Assembly: GCF_900460245.1 (NCBI RefSeq)
Contig: NZ_UHIP01000001.1
Span: 372,001-436,000 of the forward strand
Reading direction: 5' to 3'
DNA from: Vibrio fluvialis
GTDB taxonomy: Bacteria; Pseudomonadota; Gammaproteobacteria; Enterobacterales; Vibrionaceae
Length of the DNA stretch: 64,000 bases
The notes under the pieces were generated by a model. It was not told the DNA's origin. It ran no database searches and worked only from the letters and a program-made list of their open reading frames with translations. Positions 49,801-59,000 of this stretch are shown piece by piece (position 1 is the first letter of the stretch; each line of letters opens with the position of its first letter). The translations under genes were made by a program, and so were the position numbers.

Positions 49801-50247
49801 CCAGTGGTAGCGTTTATGCAACAAGCGATAGCGTTCGCTGCCGACGTAACTGCTCGACTCTGGTAACACGGAGGTTTTGATTTGGTCGCCGGAACCCGGT
49901 ACATAACGTTGCTGCGCATGCTCGCGCGCCTGAACGATATCGACTCCCAAGCGCTGAAATGCGTTGACCAATCCATAGAAGCGACCGCCACTGGCGTAAG
50001 CAAGTTCTGAGCGGACAAAGCCCATCACTTCAGACTCTTTAGCCGTGAGGTAGTCGATTACTTGCTGCTGTTTGGTATCCCGCACTGACAGAAGATGCGA
50101 TGTGCTTTGTTCCTGCAAGTCTTTACTGTGAGATTGAAGGAAAAAGATTGCCGTCACCGTCAGAGGGGTGATGCTGAGAACCAGGAACGCCAGCATAAGA
50201 GTATTCTGCAGGCGCTTAAACTTTTGCTTCCGATTGAACCTAAACAT
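46858..50247 (-). CDS. chiS: Chitin-responsive hybrid sensor kinase and transcription regulator ChiS
   Basis: This 1129-aa inner-membrane protein has membrane segments at about 18-38 and 356-376 flanking a periplasmic sensor domain of about 315 residues. They are followed by HAMP, a coiled coil, a histidine-kinase domain with His469 (TTSHELRTPLHG), an ATPase domain (NLIGNAIKY, DTGQGIP, GAGLGLSIS), a receiver with Asp772 (LLLLDIMMPGMSG) and a C-terminal region of about 230 residues. His469 and Asp772 have the V. cholerae ChiS numbering. There ChiS is a one-component-like DNA-binding activator of chb, gated by the binding protein. It is transcribed apart from cbp. Confidence 0.95.
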   Translation of the reverse strand: MFRFNRKQKFKRLQNTLMLAFLVLSITPLTVTAIFFLQSHSKDLQEQSTSHLLSVRDTKQQQVIDYLTAKESEVMGFVRSELAYASGGRFYGLVNAFQRLGVDIVQAREHAQQRYVPGSGDQIKTSVLPESSSYVGSERYRLLHKRYHWAYMELLKRSDFDDILLVDINGNVVYSIFKNANYGTNLLTGKFKDSNLGQTFRQLEQQVSEHRKTNEDYTPVVLSDFVDENGRQYAWMGAPIIQQGYLHSYAMFRLPNNGITKLIADTNSTSSMRTLLVGQDHRSRTLAYEQPEIDKSTQVIDWALNGSRSVGTYTNQAGEKTIAAYAPINLKDLHWALVVELPEKEAFARVRQLEKLFIFAMLTAIILVVIASHYLSNFITSPLLKLTWAAERVSAGDLDETMINTDRRDEIGRLAVSFERMQRSIREKMQLIKAQNKELESNIQIIRKQNDELQLANKLKDEFLATTSHELRTPLHGMIGIAEALISGANGPINAAHKYQLDIIISSGQRLATLVDDLLDYHKMRYGNLDINRTAVNLSNATRLVLELSNHLLGKKPIRIINQVAENPVWVSADAQRLEQVLYNLIGNAIKYTSEGKIVISANQVDNHIRVQVVDTGQGIPAEQLEHIFEPLIQAGHDTSRYRQGAGLGLSISRQLIELMHGSLYVSSQPMVGTTFSFTLPIASEQEIAAAQLTQLPHFQAPEFTELDLPENHSIPENPNGPLLLVADDEPVNLRVLDSFLRLEGYRVRTAQDGNEVLKAVAEEKPELLLLDIMMPGMSGYQVCEELRKTYDHAQLPVIMLTALNQTDDRVRGFEAGANDYLSKPFNKQELAARIIAHLTASKAEQRRIENAELQKELKHRAMVEASLLETQGRLLEQLESAPEAIVCIREDHKIRFANEAASRLFKRSQEQIKRSNADELIAPKYLLVEQEHYCGNVDIFVDDIRQHVNADVLRLPEGAGLQAMYIFNVGGSINAARIHNLETAVEALSSYAFEGDKDKLQQLKELGGEFTRLADKASGDSQSKQDLMRAVLVDAMTSALNYWEKVSGQSKFTFAEQSGLWRVYLDRSTLQTRTLDKYLRIETLPKTPRWRTVLNSLDYILDHCQEQGPERTYIEVQRDKLQKLLTSE

Positions 50248-50410
50248 AGAAAAGGCGTTACTTTGGTGGCACTGATCCGTGCAGAAAGCACGAATGAGTT
50301 AAGTGAATGACAAGAAGTACCTGAAATAACGAAATTAACGAGTTTTTTTACTTTGACAAGTAAGTTGGGTTCAAAGCGTGGGCATGGACGCAGTTTTCGG
50401 TCGGATAGTG

Positions 50411-50442
50411 GCGAAATTACCGCTAAAAACGGCAATTTCGCG
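50411..50442 (-). terminator. Hairpin downstream of rsmC
   Basis: GCGAAATT-CCG / CGG-AATTTCGC forms an 11-bp stem with one mismatch and a CTAAAAA loop, beginning 10 bp past the rsmC stop. No U-run follows, so termination would be weak or factor-assisted. Confidence 0.5.
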
Positions 50443-50451
50443 TTGCGGGAA

Positions 50452-51474
50452 TTATTTCTGTGCGTGATAAATCGTGAATTTATTGGTCTTATTTAACGTC
50501 TCGCAATTACCAAACGCTTGTTCGATGATCGGCGGATATTTGAGAAAACTGTTGGCGACAACCATCAGTTGCCCACGAGGTTTGAGATACGCCGGGGCTT
50601 TGGCCAGCAAGGTTTCTGTGGCGTTATAACTGGTGTCCAGACCTGCGTGGAATGGTGGGTTAGTGACGATAAACTGATAATCAGAGGCGGTATCTGAATA
50701 AACGTCTGACGCAAAGACGCGGCCGCTGAGGCCGTTGGCAGCGAGTGTTTCCTGGCTTGAACGAATAGCCAGCGCGCTGATGTCACACATCTCCAGCTCA
50801 ATTTCCGGATTGAGAGTGGCCATGACACACCCCAGTACTCCGGCGCCACAGCCGAAATCCAGCACTTTTCCGCGCAGGGCTGGTAGTGTGTCGAGTAGCA
50901 AACGACTGCCAATGTCAAACTCACCATGACTAAATACGCCGGGTAGGCTGCGAATAGTGAGGTTGTATTGCTGGTACTGAACTGGGTAGGACTTAAACCA
51001 ATCGTTGAGGTTGAATGGTTTTACGCTTTGCGTGCATTGGCCCCAGTAAAATGAGCAACGACGTGCAGAGTCATACTTTTGAATCAATCCGTACGGTGCG
51101 AACATTTTCTCAATGCTTTTCACTCCGGAACGATTTTCACCGACCACGACGATCTCTGTATTTTCGCCCAGCTTTGCCATCAGCATCGCCAGCAAGTATT
51201 CTGCTTCCAACTTGGCTTTTGGCCAATACAGCAGCACCATGTCGGCGTCGATCTCGTCGACCAGTTCGGCTCCAAAGTAACAGTTCAGTGCCGACTTGCC
51301 TTGCAACTGGCGATAGTAACCATAGTTGGTGGTAAATACGGACACAGACGCGCAATGTTTGGCCAGTTCTAATGGAAACAGGTCTTCTGCTTCTCCGGCA
51401 ATCAGTACATGTTTACCTTCAAAGTAGGCCAGCTGGCGCTGCGCGATCTGACTTGGAGCGATGTAATTGGACAT
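50452..51474 (-). CDS. rsmC: 16S rRNA (guanine-1207-N2)-methyltransferase
   Basis: This 340-aa SAM-dependent enzyme modifies G1207 of 16S rRNA during small-subunit assembly. The N-terminal half is a degenerate methyltransferase-like domain. The C-terminal half carries [12 protein letters not shown] (SAM binding) and the catalytic TNPPFHAG. The start [14 protein letters not shown] at 51474 is chosen; a 13-residue upstream extension is not family-like. Confidence 0.95.
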   Translation of the reverse strand: MSNYIAPSQIAQRQLAYFEGKHVLIAGEAEDLFPLELAKHCASVSVFTTNYGYYRQLQGKSALNCYFGAELVDEIDADMVLLYWPKAKLEAEYLLAMLMAKLGENTEIVVVGENRSGVKSIEKMFAPYGLIQKYDSARRCSFYWGQCTQSVKPFNLNDWFKSYPVQYQQYNLTIRSLPGVFSHGEFDIGSRLLLDTLPALRGKVLDFGCGAGVLGCVMATLNPEIELEMCDISALAIRSSQETLAANGLSGRVFASDVYSDTASDYQFIVTNPPFHAGLDTSYNATETLLAKAPAYLKPRGQLMVVANSFLKYPPIIEQAFGNCETLNKTNKFTIYHAQK

Positions 51475-51558
51475 AACAGACTCGACACAAAATAGGGGGG
51501 CTGATTTTCGCATAATCAGCCCGGTGCTTGAAGTGCTTTATCTGCTTTACGTTGAGGA

Positions 51559-52644
51559 TCAGCTGTTGTCTTGGTTGTTCAAAAAGCCCTGAAACTCTTC
51601 TTCGTAAATGTTAAACAGCACGATGGTAATGGCAAAGATAAGTGGCCCATAAATCAGGCCAATTAAACCAAACAACTGAATCCCTCCGAGCAGAGAGAAG
51701 AAAATCATCAGCGTATTCATACCGGCACTACCCTGCATCAGGAACGGACGCAGCAGGTTGTCGATGGATCCGACCACGGCAATACTCCACACGGCGAGGA
51801 AAATCGTCCAGGTGGTATCGCCGACAACAAACAGATAAATCGTAGCTGGAATCCAGATTAATGCCGTACCGACCACCGGAATGAAAGAGGCAAAGCCCAT
51901 CATGGTGCCCCAAAACAGACCCGGGAACCCGGCCATCCACATCCCCAAACCACCCGCGGCACCCTGAGCGATGGCGGTTAAAAATGATCCCATCACTGCC
52001 GATTTCGACACCTGTTCGATTTCAGACAGCAGTTTGTCTTCCTGGCTGCGTGACAGCGGCAGAATATGGCGAATAGCAGAGATGATTTTGTCGTGATCGC
52101 GCAGCAGGAAGAACAGGACAAACAGCATCAACAGAAAATCCATCAGGAAGTTGGTGGCATCGCCGAGAATTTTTGCGCTGATACCAACCAGATTAGTGCC
52201 AAATGAAGTCGCAAATTGTCCGACTCTTTGTGCGATTTGTTGCGGCGTTATTTCATCAAACGGTAAGTAATGGTTGGCCAGCGACAACCCTTTGACCACC
52301 CAAGGATGGTTAAATACCGTTTGAATACCGCCGTGCGTTACCCATTGATAGACGTTTTGTGAAAATTTTGACCCTTGCTGAACAATCGCTCCGAAGACAA
52401 ACAGTAGTGGAATGACGATAATGAAGGTCAGAATGATGCACGACAGCAGCGAAACCAAGTTTTTGTGTGAAGGCAGCTTGGATTCCAGTTTCTCATGGAT
52501 AGGGAACATCAGAAGTGAGATGATGAACGCCATCACAATTGAGTTCACGTAAGGCTTGACCAGTAGGTAACAGGTGAACGCCGCTGCCAATAAAGCAACG
52601 ATCAAAACCCAGTGACTGGAGGATATTTTCAGTTTTTCAGGCAC
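51559..52644 (-). CDS. AI-2E family membrane protein (YdiK/PerM type)
   Basis: This 361-aa polytopic inner-membrane protein of the AI-2 exporter/TqsA-PerM family has about eight membrane segments, clustered at residues 13-70 and after 150. Proteins of this family have been linked to autoinducer-2 export or to Na+/H+ exchange, so the substrate here is open. The start is GTG at 52644 (MPEKLKISSSHW); a nearby ATG at 52658 is out of frame. It is divergent from a small membrane-protein gene. Confidence 0.85.
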   Translation of the reverse strand: MPEKLKISSSHWVLIVALLAAAFTCYLLVKPYVNSIVMAFIISLLMFPIHEKLESKLPSHKNLVSLLSCIILTFIIVIPLLFVFGAIVQQGSKFSQNVYQWVTHGGIQTVFNHPWVVKGLSLANHYLPFDEITPQQIAQRVGQFATSFGTNLVGISAKILGDATNFLMDFLLMLFVLFFLLRDHDKIISAIRHILPLSRSQEDKLLSEIEQVSKSAVMGSFLTAIAQGAAGGLGMWMAGFPGLFWGTMMGFASFIPVVGTALIWIPATIYLFVVGDTTWTIFLAVWSIAVVGSIDNLLRPFLMQGSAGMNTLMIFFSLLGGIQLFGLIGLIYGPLIFAITIVLFNIYEEEFQGFLNNQDNS

Positions 52645-52719
52645 GGTAGCGGTCCCATGTGATAATCAATTGGGTTTATAATGGCTGCATTTCAGGCAGT
52701 TAGCAATGAGGAGCAGGAA

Positions 52720-52839
52720 ATGGGATGTTGCGATAACGATAAAGGTTGTGAAAGCAAGCTGGCGAAACGTCGCCGTCTGCCTTGGCTTGGTATTGTCATT
52801 GGCGTGCTGGTTGTGTTGGTTGTCATCAATTGGCAGTAA
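52720..52839 (+). CDS. 39-residue Cys-rich single-pass membrane miniprotein
   Basis: The ORF encodes MGCCDNDKGCESKLAKRRRL, then a hydrophobic helix (PWLGIVIGVLVVLVVINWQ) reaching the C-terminus. GAGGAG lies about 8 nt before the ATG, a strong ribosome site, and a terminator follows within 30 bp. The N-terminal CC-x5-C cluster and the KRRR stretch before the helix suggest the N-terminus stays in the cytoplasm and may bind metal or thiols. No function is known to me. It stands alone between divergent and convergent neighbours. Confidence 0.75.
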   Translation: MGCCDNDKGCESKLAKRRRLPWLGIVIGVLVVLVVINWQ

Positions 52840-52865
52840 ACGACCAGATACTACGTTTGAGATAT

Positions 52866-52900
52866 AAAAAAGGCTGCGTGTGCAGCCTTTAGTCTTTTTC
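52866..52900. terminator. Bidirectional terminator, miniprotein gene / hemL
   Basis: AAAGGCTGC / GCAGCCTTT with a GTGT loop has an A-run on its left and TTTAGTCTTTTT on its right, so it serves both the 39-codon gene (+) and hemL (-). Confidence 0.88.
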
Positions 52901-52908
52901 GCGAGTGT

Positions 52909-54201
52909 TTACGCTTCCTGAGCGAGAATAGCGAAGCTGCGGTCCGCGGCTTCGAGTGTCGCATCAATTTCTTTAGAGCCGTGTGCCAGCGAAGTAAAGC
53001 TTGCTTCAAAAGCAGAAGGTGCCAGATAAACGCCGTGTTGCAGCATCAGGTGGAAGAACTTCTTGAAGCGTTCTACATCGCACTTAGCCACATCTTCGTA
53101 GCAGGTAACGCTGCCTTGATCGGTGAAGAAGAAGCCGAACATACCACCGACTTGGTGAACCAGCAGTGGAATTCCGTGTTTGTCCGCCAGCTCTTTGAAG
53201 CCGTCGGCCAGTTGTTTAGTTTTCGCTGCCAGGCGTTTTTCGTTGCCTTCTTCTTTCAGCAAAGACAGACACGCATAACCCGCTGCCATTGCAATTGGGT
53301 TACCAGATAAGGTACCCGCTTGATAAACCGGACCGGTTGGCGCAATGTATTGCATCACGTCTTTACGGCCACCGAATGCGCCGACTGGCATACCGCCGCC
53401 AATCACTTTGCCCAATGTGGTCAAGTCTGGTTTGATGTTGTAATGCGCTTGAGCGCCACCCAACGCAACGCGGAAACCTGTCATCACTTCATCAAAAATC
53501 AGCAGCGCGCCTTCTTGATCACAGATTTCACGCAGTCCTTCGTGGAAGCCTTCAACGGGTGGAATACAGTTCATGTTACCCGCAACAGGTTCGACGATGA
53601 TACACGCGATTTCGCCTTTGTTGGCTGCAAATAGCGCACGAACTGAATCGAGATCGTTAAAGCGCGCCGTCAGCGTGTATTTAGCAAAGTCTGCTGGTAC
53701 GCCCGGAGAACTTGGTTGGCCCAGAGTCAGAGCACCTGAGCCAGCCTTTACTAACAGGCTATCGGCATGGCCATGGTAACAGCCTTCGAATTTGATGATT
53801 TTGTCACGGCCAGTGTAACCACGAGCCAGACGAATCGCACTCATGGTTGCTTCAGTACCTGAGTTCACCATACGCAATTGTTCCATTGATGGCACCAGTT
53901 CCGACACCAGTTCTGCCATCGCAATTTCCATTTCGGTCGGCGCACCAAAGCTCAGGCCACGATGGGCTGCGTTAATAACCGCTTCACGAATCACAGCGTG
54001 GTTGTGACCGAGAATCATCGGACCCCATGAACCCACATAATCAATGTAAGCTTTACCGTCAGCATCAAAAATCAGGGCGCCGTCTGCACGGTCAACAAAC
54101 AGTGGAGAACCGCCTACGCCATTGAATGCGCGCACTGGAGAGTTTACGCCGCCTGGAATTCTGGTTTGTGCCTTTTGATAAAGATCTTCTGATTTGGTCA
54201 T
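52909..54201 (-). CDS. hemL: Glutamate-1-semialdehyde 2,1-aminomutase
   Basis: This 430-aa PLP enzyme converts glutamate-1-semialdehyde to 5-aminolevulinate, the first tetrapyrrole precursor. The PLP lysine is K265 in [17 protein letters not shown], the E. coli number, and [10 protein letters not shown] holds the cofactor-binding Asp. It is divergent from the iron-sulfur gene erpA across 308 bp. Confidence 0.97.
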   Translation of the reverse strand: MTKSEDLYQKAQTRIPGGVNSPVRAFNGVGGSPLFVDRADGALIFDADGKAYIDYVGSWGPMILGHNHAVIREAVINAAHRGLSFGAPTEMEIAMAELVSELVPSMEQLRMVNSGTEATMSAIRLARGYTGRDKIIKFEGCYHGHADSLLVKAGSGALTLGQPSSPGVPADFAKYTLTARFNDLDSVRALFAANKGEIACIIVEPVAGNMNCIPPVEGFHEGLREICDQEGALLIFDEVMTGFRVALGGAQAHYNIKPDLTTLGKVIGGGMPVGAFGGRKDVMQYIAPTGPVYQAGTLSGNPIAMAAGYACLSLLKEEGNEKRLAAKTKQLADGFKELADKHGIPLLVHQVGGMFGFFFTDQGSVTCYEDVAKCDVERFKKFFHLMLQHGVYLAPSAFEASFTSLAHGSKEIDATLEAADRSFAILAQEA

Positions 54202-54509
54202 GGATAGTTCCTCTTGATGATTGCTCGGACCAATGTGGGCTGCATTGTACGCTTATGCGACGCGAGACGAAATATTTTCCCCAATTTTCTGCGCCCATTC
54301 ACAGAGTCAATGAGCGAGTCTGGTATACAAAGGGCGTTAAATCATTCGCTTGGCTAATACTTTACACTCGGAGATGCTGAAATTCCGGCTAATACTTGAA
54401 CGGATAAGTCAGGTATTGGATAATCGTGGCAACAGCATAATTAGACAGACCTGACGCTGAGCCTGAAATGACTTAAGCGCGGGCACATACACGAGTGAGA
54501 GAGGTCGTC
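54202..54509. other. hemL-erpA divergent intergenic region
   Basis: This 308-bp region contains the erpA promoter and IscR-like site at 54392-54424, giving an erpA leader of about 80 nt. The hemL promoter must lie in the left half; I could not place its boxes with confidence. No ORF with a ribosome site is seen. Confidence 0.5.
54392..54424 (+). promoter_or_regulatory. erpA promoter with a type 1 IscR-like operator
   Basis: TTGAAC (54396-54401) and GATAAT (54419-54424) are separated by 17 bp, a good sigma-70 promoter. Overlapping the -35 and spacer, 54392-54416 fits the type 1 IscR consensus ATASYYGACTRWWWYAGTCRRSTAT at 21 of 25 positions. Binding here would occlude RNA polymerase, so holo-IscR should repress erpA when Fe-S clusters are plentiful. 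Confidence 0.75.
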
Positions 54510-54851
54510 GTGAGCGAAGTAAATGTACCATTATCCTTTTCGGATGCAGCGGCAACACGCGTAAGAGCACTGATCGCTGAAGAAGAAAATCCTGCACTGA
54601 AACTGCGCGTGTATATTACCGGCGGCGGTTGTAGTGGTTTCCAGTACGGCTTTACCTTTGACGAAAATGTCAATGACGGAGACACCACGATCGTAAACAG
54701 CGGCGTGACCCTAGTGGTTGACCCGATGAGTCTGCAATATCTGATCGGCGGTGTGGTTGATTACACTGAGGGCCTGGAAGGTTCACGCTTCTTTGTAAAC
54801 AACCCGAACGCGACAACTACTTGTGGTTGCGGTGCATCATTCAGTGTCTGA
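54510..54851 (+). CDS. erpA: Iron-sulfur cluster insertion protein ErpA
   Basis: This 113-aa A-type carrier delivers Fe-S clusters to targets such as IspG/IspH. The three cluster cysteines are in [11 protein letters not shown] and TTCGCGASF. The start is GTG at 54510 ([15 protein letters not shown]), with GAGAGAGG 5 nt upstream and the family length. A GTG at 54495 would add five residues. An IscR-type operator in the promoter fits its role. Confidence 0.96.
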   Translation: MSEVNVPLSFSDAAATRVRALIAEEENPALKLRVYITGGGCSGFQYGFTFDENVNDGDTTIVNSGVTLVVDPMSLQYLIGGVVDYTEGLEGSRFFVNNPNATTTCGCGASFSV

Positions 54852-54870
54852 TCTCAGACCACAGATGCCA

Positions 54871-54897
54871 GAGTCAGTCGTGCTTATCGGCTGACTC
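54871..54897 (+). terminator. Hairpin after erpA
   Basis: GAGTCAGTCG / CGGCTGACTC pairs over 10 bp (one G-U) with a TGCTTAT loop, 20 bp after the erpA stop. There is no U-run, so it is a weak or factor-dependent end before the RND operon. Confidence 0.5.
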
Positions 54898-54947
54898 GCC
54901 TACGTATTGAGGCCGTTGCGTAGGGATATAATTATAAGGGATTATTT

Positions 54948-56048
54948 ATGTCTCACCCTACGTCAGGGCGCCTGCCAATCGGCCGTTGGTTAACACAACG
55001 ACCTTGGTTTTTTTCTGCATTTCTAATCATTATTCTTTCCGTTTGGCTTAGCCTCGGTGCCACCAATGCCGAAGAGCGTAGCGAGCCAAAAACGGAAGCT
55101 ATCCCTCTCGCGCGAGTGCAGTATCAAACCTTTCACGCGCAGCCTACTGAAAAGAAAATCGACCTTTATGGGCGCACAGCGCCGAATCGCCAAGCTCGTT
55201 TGGCGGCAGAATTTAGCGGCCGAATTTTGGAACTGGCGGTCAACAAAGGTCAATCTGTTACACGTGATCAGGTGATTGCCCGGATTGAAAAAGGCGATTT
55301 GGCCGCTCAACTCGAGCAGGCCAAAGCACAATTACGGGTTCGTGACCAAGAATATCAGGCTGCAAAGTCGCTCAAAAACCGAGGTCTACAAGGTGAAGTG
55401 GCTTACACCAATGCTGTTGCGGCGCTGGCGGAAGCGAAAGCCGCAGTCAGCCGGGTTGAGCTTGCACTGCGCCACACTCAGGTTCGTGCACCCTTTAGCG
55501 GCGTGGTTGAATTGTTGCCTATCGAGCAGGGGGATTATGTTGGCATCGGTGACCCCATTGCCACGTTAATTGAACTCAATCCTTTGGTGATCGAAGCCAA
55601 CGTCAGTGAGCGCCACATTCAGAGCCTGTCGGTCGGACAAAAGGCCGTTGTACGTTTTATTGATGGCGCGCAGAGTGAAGGCACAATTCGCTATCTGGCA
55701 CGGGTTTCGGACCCTGCCACCAATACTTTTGCGATTGAAGTGGAAGTCCCCAATCCACGAGATGCCATGCCGGCAGGTGTGAGTGCTGAAGTGGAACTGA
55801 ATCTGGCCGTTCAACCTGCGGTTAAAGTGACTCCTGCGATGCTGGCGCTGGATGCGGAAGGCAATCTCGGGGTTAAAACGCTGGTGGACAATATCGTGCA
55901 TTTCGTGCCGATTCAATTGGTCAAAGCCGAGCAAGACGGCGTGTGGCTGACGGGCTTGGGTGACCGCGTTGATATCGTTACCCGTGGGCAAGGATTTGTG
56001 CGCGATGGTGATCGCGTAATTGCGGTTTCGCAACCTGTCAATCCATAG
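54948..56048 (+). CDS. RND efflux periplasmic adaptor
   Basis: This 366-aa membrane-fusion protein has an N-terminal hydrophobic anchor (about 20-37) that is not followed by a clear lipobox. A lipoyl-like half motif (GRILELAVNKGQSVTRDQVIARIEKGDL) opens into an alpha-hairpin with heptad-like repeats (AAQLEQAKAQLRVRDQEYQAAKSL). The second half motif is RAPFSGVVELLPIEQGDYVGIGDP. It bridges the pump and an outer-membrane channel; no TolC-like gene is adjacent. It is 9 bp before the pump gene. The substrate is unknown. Confidence 0.9.
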   Translation: MSHPTSGRLPIGRWLTQRPWFFSAFLIIILSVWLSLGATNAEERSEPKTEAIPLARVQYQTFHAQPTEKKIDLYGRTAPNRQARLAAEFSGRILELAVNKGQSVTRDQVIARIEKGDLAAQLEQAKAQLRVRDQEYQAAKSLKNRGLQGEVAYTNAVAALAEAKAAVSRVELALRHTQVRAPFSGVVELLPIEQGDYVGIGDPIATLIELNPLVIEANVSERHIQSLSVGQKAVVRFIDGAQSEGTIRYLARVSDPATNTFAIEVEVPNPRDAMPAGVSAEVELNLAVQPAVKVTPAMLALDAEGNLGVKTLVDNIVHFVPIQLVKAEQDGVWLTGLGDRVDIVTRGQGFVRDGDRVIAVSQPVNP

Positions 56049-56057
56049 GAGAACGCC

Positions 56058-59000
56058 ATGTTTACTTTGATTGACGCCGCGTTGTCCCGGGCGCGAACTA
56101 TGCTGACGCTGCTGGTGTTTATTCTTGTGGCTGGCGTGTTGACCTACTTTACGATTCCCAAGGAATCGAGTCCGGATATCACTATTCCAATCATTTATGT
56201 CTCGGTCACCCATCAGGGCATCTCGCCGGATGATGCGGAACGTTTGATCGTGCGCCCTCTCGAGCAGGAATTACGCTCAATAGAAGGCATCAAGGAGATG
56301 ACGGCCAATGCGGCGGAAGGTTATGCATCCATCGTGTTGGAGTTTAACGTTGGGGTAGACCTCAACAAAGCGATGGCTGACGTACGTGACGCGGTTGACC
56401 TCGCTAAGCCCAAACTGCCCGCCGATAGTGACGAACCTGTGGTAAACGAAGTGACTCTGGCCTCTGAGCAACCCGTGTTGTCGGTCGTTCTGTATGGCAC
56501 AGTACCAGAGCGGGGCATTGTACAAATTGCCCGAGCTTTGCGGGATAAACTCGAAAGCTATCGTCAGGTCTTGGAAGTCGATATTGCCGGCGATCGAGAG
56601 GATATCGTAGAGATCGTGGTCGATCCTCTGCTGATGGAAAGTTATGGTCTCGATCAGGGCGATATTTATAATCTGATCGCGCTCAACAACCGTGTTGTCG
56701 CGGCCGGATTTGTTGATACCGGTTACGGCCGTTTTTCGGTGAAAGTGCCTTCCGTCTTTGATTCCTTGAAAGATGTGTTGGAGTTGCCCGTCAAAGTTGA
56801 GGGCAAAAGAGTCATTACTTTTGGCGATATCGCGACGGTACGCCGCTCATTTCGCGACCCGGAAAGTTTCGCCCGTCTTGACGGGAAATCGGCGCTGGTG
56901 CTGGACGTGAAAAAACGCGCCGGAGAGAACATCATCGAAACGGTTGAACTGGTAAAAACGGTACTTCGCGAAGCGCAAAAGCGTGAAGACTGGCCGAGCA
57001 ACCTGTTGGTGAAATATACCTGGGATGAGTCCAAAGACGTTCAGTTGATGCTTAATGATCTGCAGAACAACATTCTGTCCGCCATCATTCTGGTGGTTAT
57101 CGTCATTATCGCTATCCTGGGTGTCCGCACCGCATTTCTGGTCGGGGTTTCGATTCCCGGGTCTTTCCTGACAGGGCTTTTGGTGTTGTCGGTGTTTGGT
57201 TTGACCGTCAATATCATCGTGTTGTTTTCACTCATCATGGCCGTCGGCATGCTGGTGGATGGAGCCATCGTGGTGACGGAGTTTGCGGATCGGCGCATGC
57301 AGGAAGGCATGCCACGCAGCGAAGCGTATCGTGATGCAGCCAAACGCATGGCCTGGCCCATCACTGCGTCCACGGCTACCACGCTGGCCGCGTTTGCCCC
57401 TTTGTTGTTCTGGCCGGACATTACTGGCGAGTTTATGAAATTTTTACCACTGACGTTAATTGCAACGTTGGCAGCATCGCTGGTTATGGCGATGTTGTTT
57501 GTTCCGGTATTGGGCAGCCTGATCGGTAAGCCGCAACATGTGTCTGCGCAAAATCAGGCGCGCATGATCGCGCTACAAAACGGTGAGTTTGAACAGGCAA
57601 CGGGGATTACCAAGCTCTACTACCTGACGCTTGCCGTCGCGATCCGTCATCCGGTTAAGATTCTGCTTGCCGCCATCCTGATGGCGGTAGGAGTGGGCGT
57701 CACCTACGCCAAAGCGGGCCTTGGGGCCGAATTTTTTCCTGAAGTGGATCCGCCGTTTTTTACCGTTAAAGTGCGCTCTTATGGTGATTTATCGATTCAA
57801 GAAAAAGATACCATCATGCGCGAAATTGAGCTGGTAATGCTGGGCCATGACGAGTTTGAAAGTGTTTACACCCGCACGGGCGTGGATGATGGTATCGGTC
57901 AGATTCAGATAACGCCAGTTGATTGGCAGTATCGGCGTAAAGTGAAGACCATCATTGAAGAACTCAAACAGGTCACGGATCAATTTGCTGGCGTTGAGAT
58001 CGAGTACAAGTTTCCTGATGCTGGTCCGCCAAGTGAACACGACTTGGTTATTGAACTTTCAGCGCGCAGTCCTGATGAACTCAATGCCGCCGCTAAACAG
58101 GTCAGAGCTTGGGCAGATGCTAATCCGGCGTTCACCAACATCAGCGACAGCAGTAACAAGCCTGGTATTGACTGGCGAATCGATATTCGTCGTGACGATG
58201 CTTCACGTTTTGGGGCGGATGCCACGCTGGTGGGGAATACGGTTCAGTTTGTGACTAATGGCCTCAAAATTGGCGACTATCTGCCGGATGATGCCAATGA
58301 AGAAGTAGATATTCTGGTTCGCTATCCGGCGCAGCAGCGTGATATTGGCCGCTTTGACCAGCTAAGGGTGAAAACGCAGGCTGGTTTGGTTCCGATCACT
58401 AACTTCGCGTCCATCAAGCCGGATCACAAGCAGGACACTATCAAGCGGGTCGATGGTCGCCGGGTCATCAATGTCATGGCTGATCTGAACGAAGGTTATA
58501 ACTTGGCGTTGGAGCTCCCCAAAATAGAACAAGCACTGTCAGAATTATCGTTGCCATCCAGTGTTGATTTTCGTCTGCGCGGGCAAAATGAAGAGCAGGA
58601 GCATTCAGCGGCGTTTTTACAGTCCGCTTTCGTGGTGGCTCTGGTGGTGATGGCGCTGATTCTGATCACCCAATTCAACAGTTTCTATCAAGCCTTTTTG
58701 ATTCTGAGTGCGGTGTTGTTTTCCACCGTGGGGGTGTTTGCCGGGCTTCTTATCTTCCACAAGCCGTTTGGCGTGATTATGTCGGGTATTGGTGTGATTG
58801 CGTTGGCCGGGATCGTGGTCAACAACAACATCGTACTGATTGATACCTACAACCAGCTGCGCAAACGTGGCTTAAGTAAACAGGAAGCCATATTGCGTAC
58901 TGGCGTGCAGCGCCTGCGTCCGGTGATGCTGACGACGATCACTACGATTCTGGGCTTGCTGCCGATGGTGCTGGAGATGAACATCGATATAATTAATCAG

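Noticed and set aside
54927..54932. TATAAT before the RND operon as its promoter
   Set aside because: A -10 match exists, but no -35 at a usable distance and a leader of only about 9 nt would result; it may simply be AT-rich sequence around the ribosome site.
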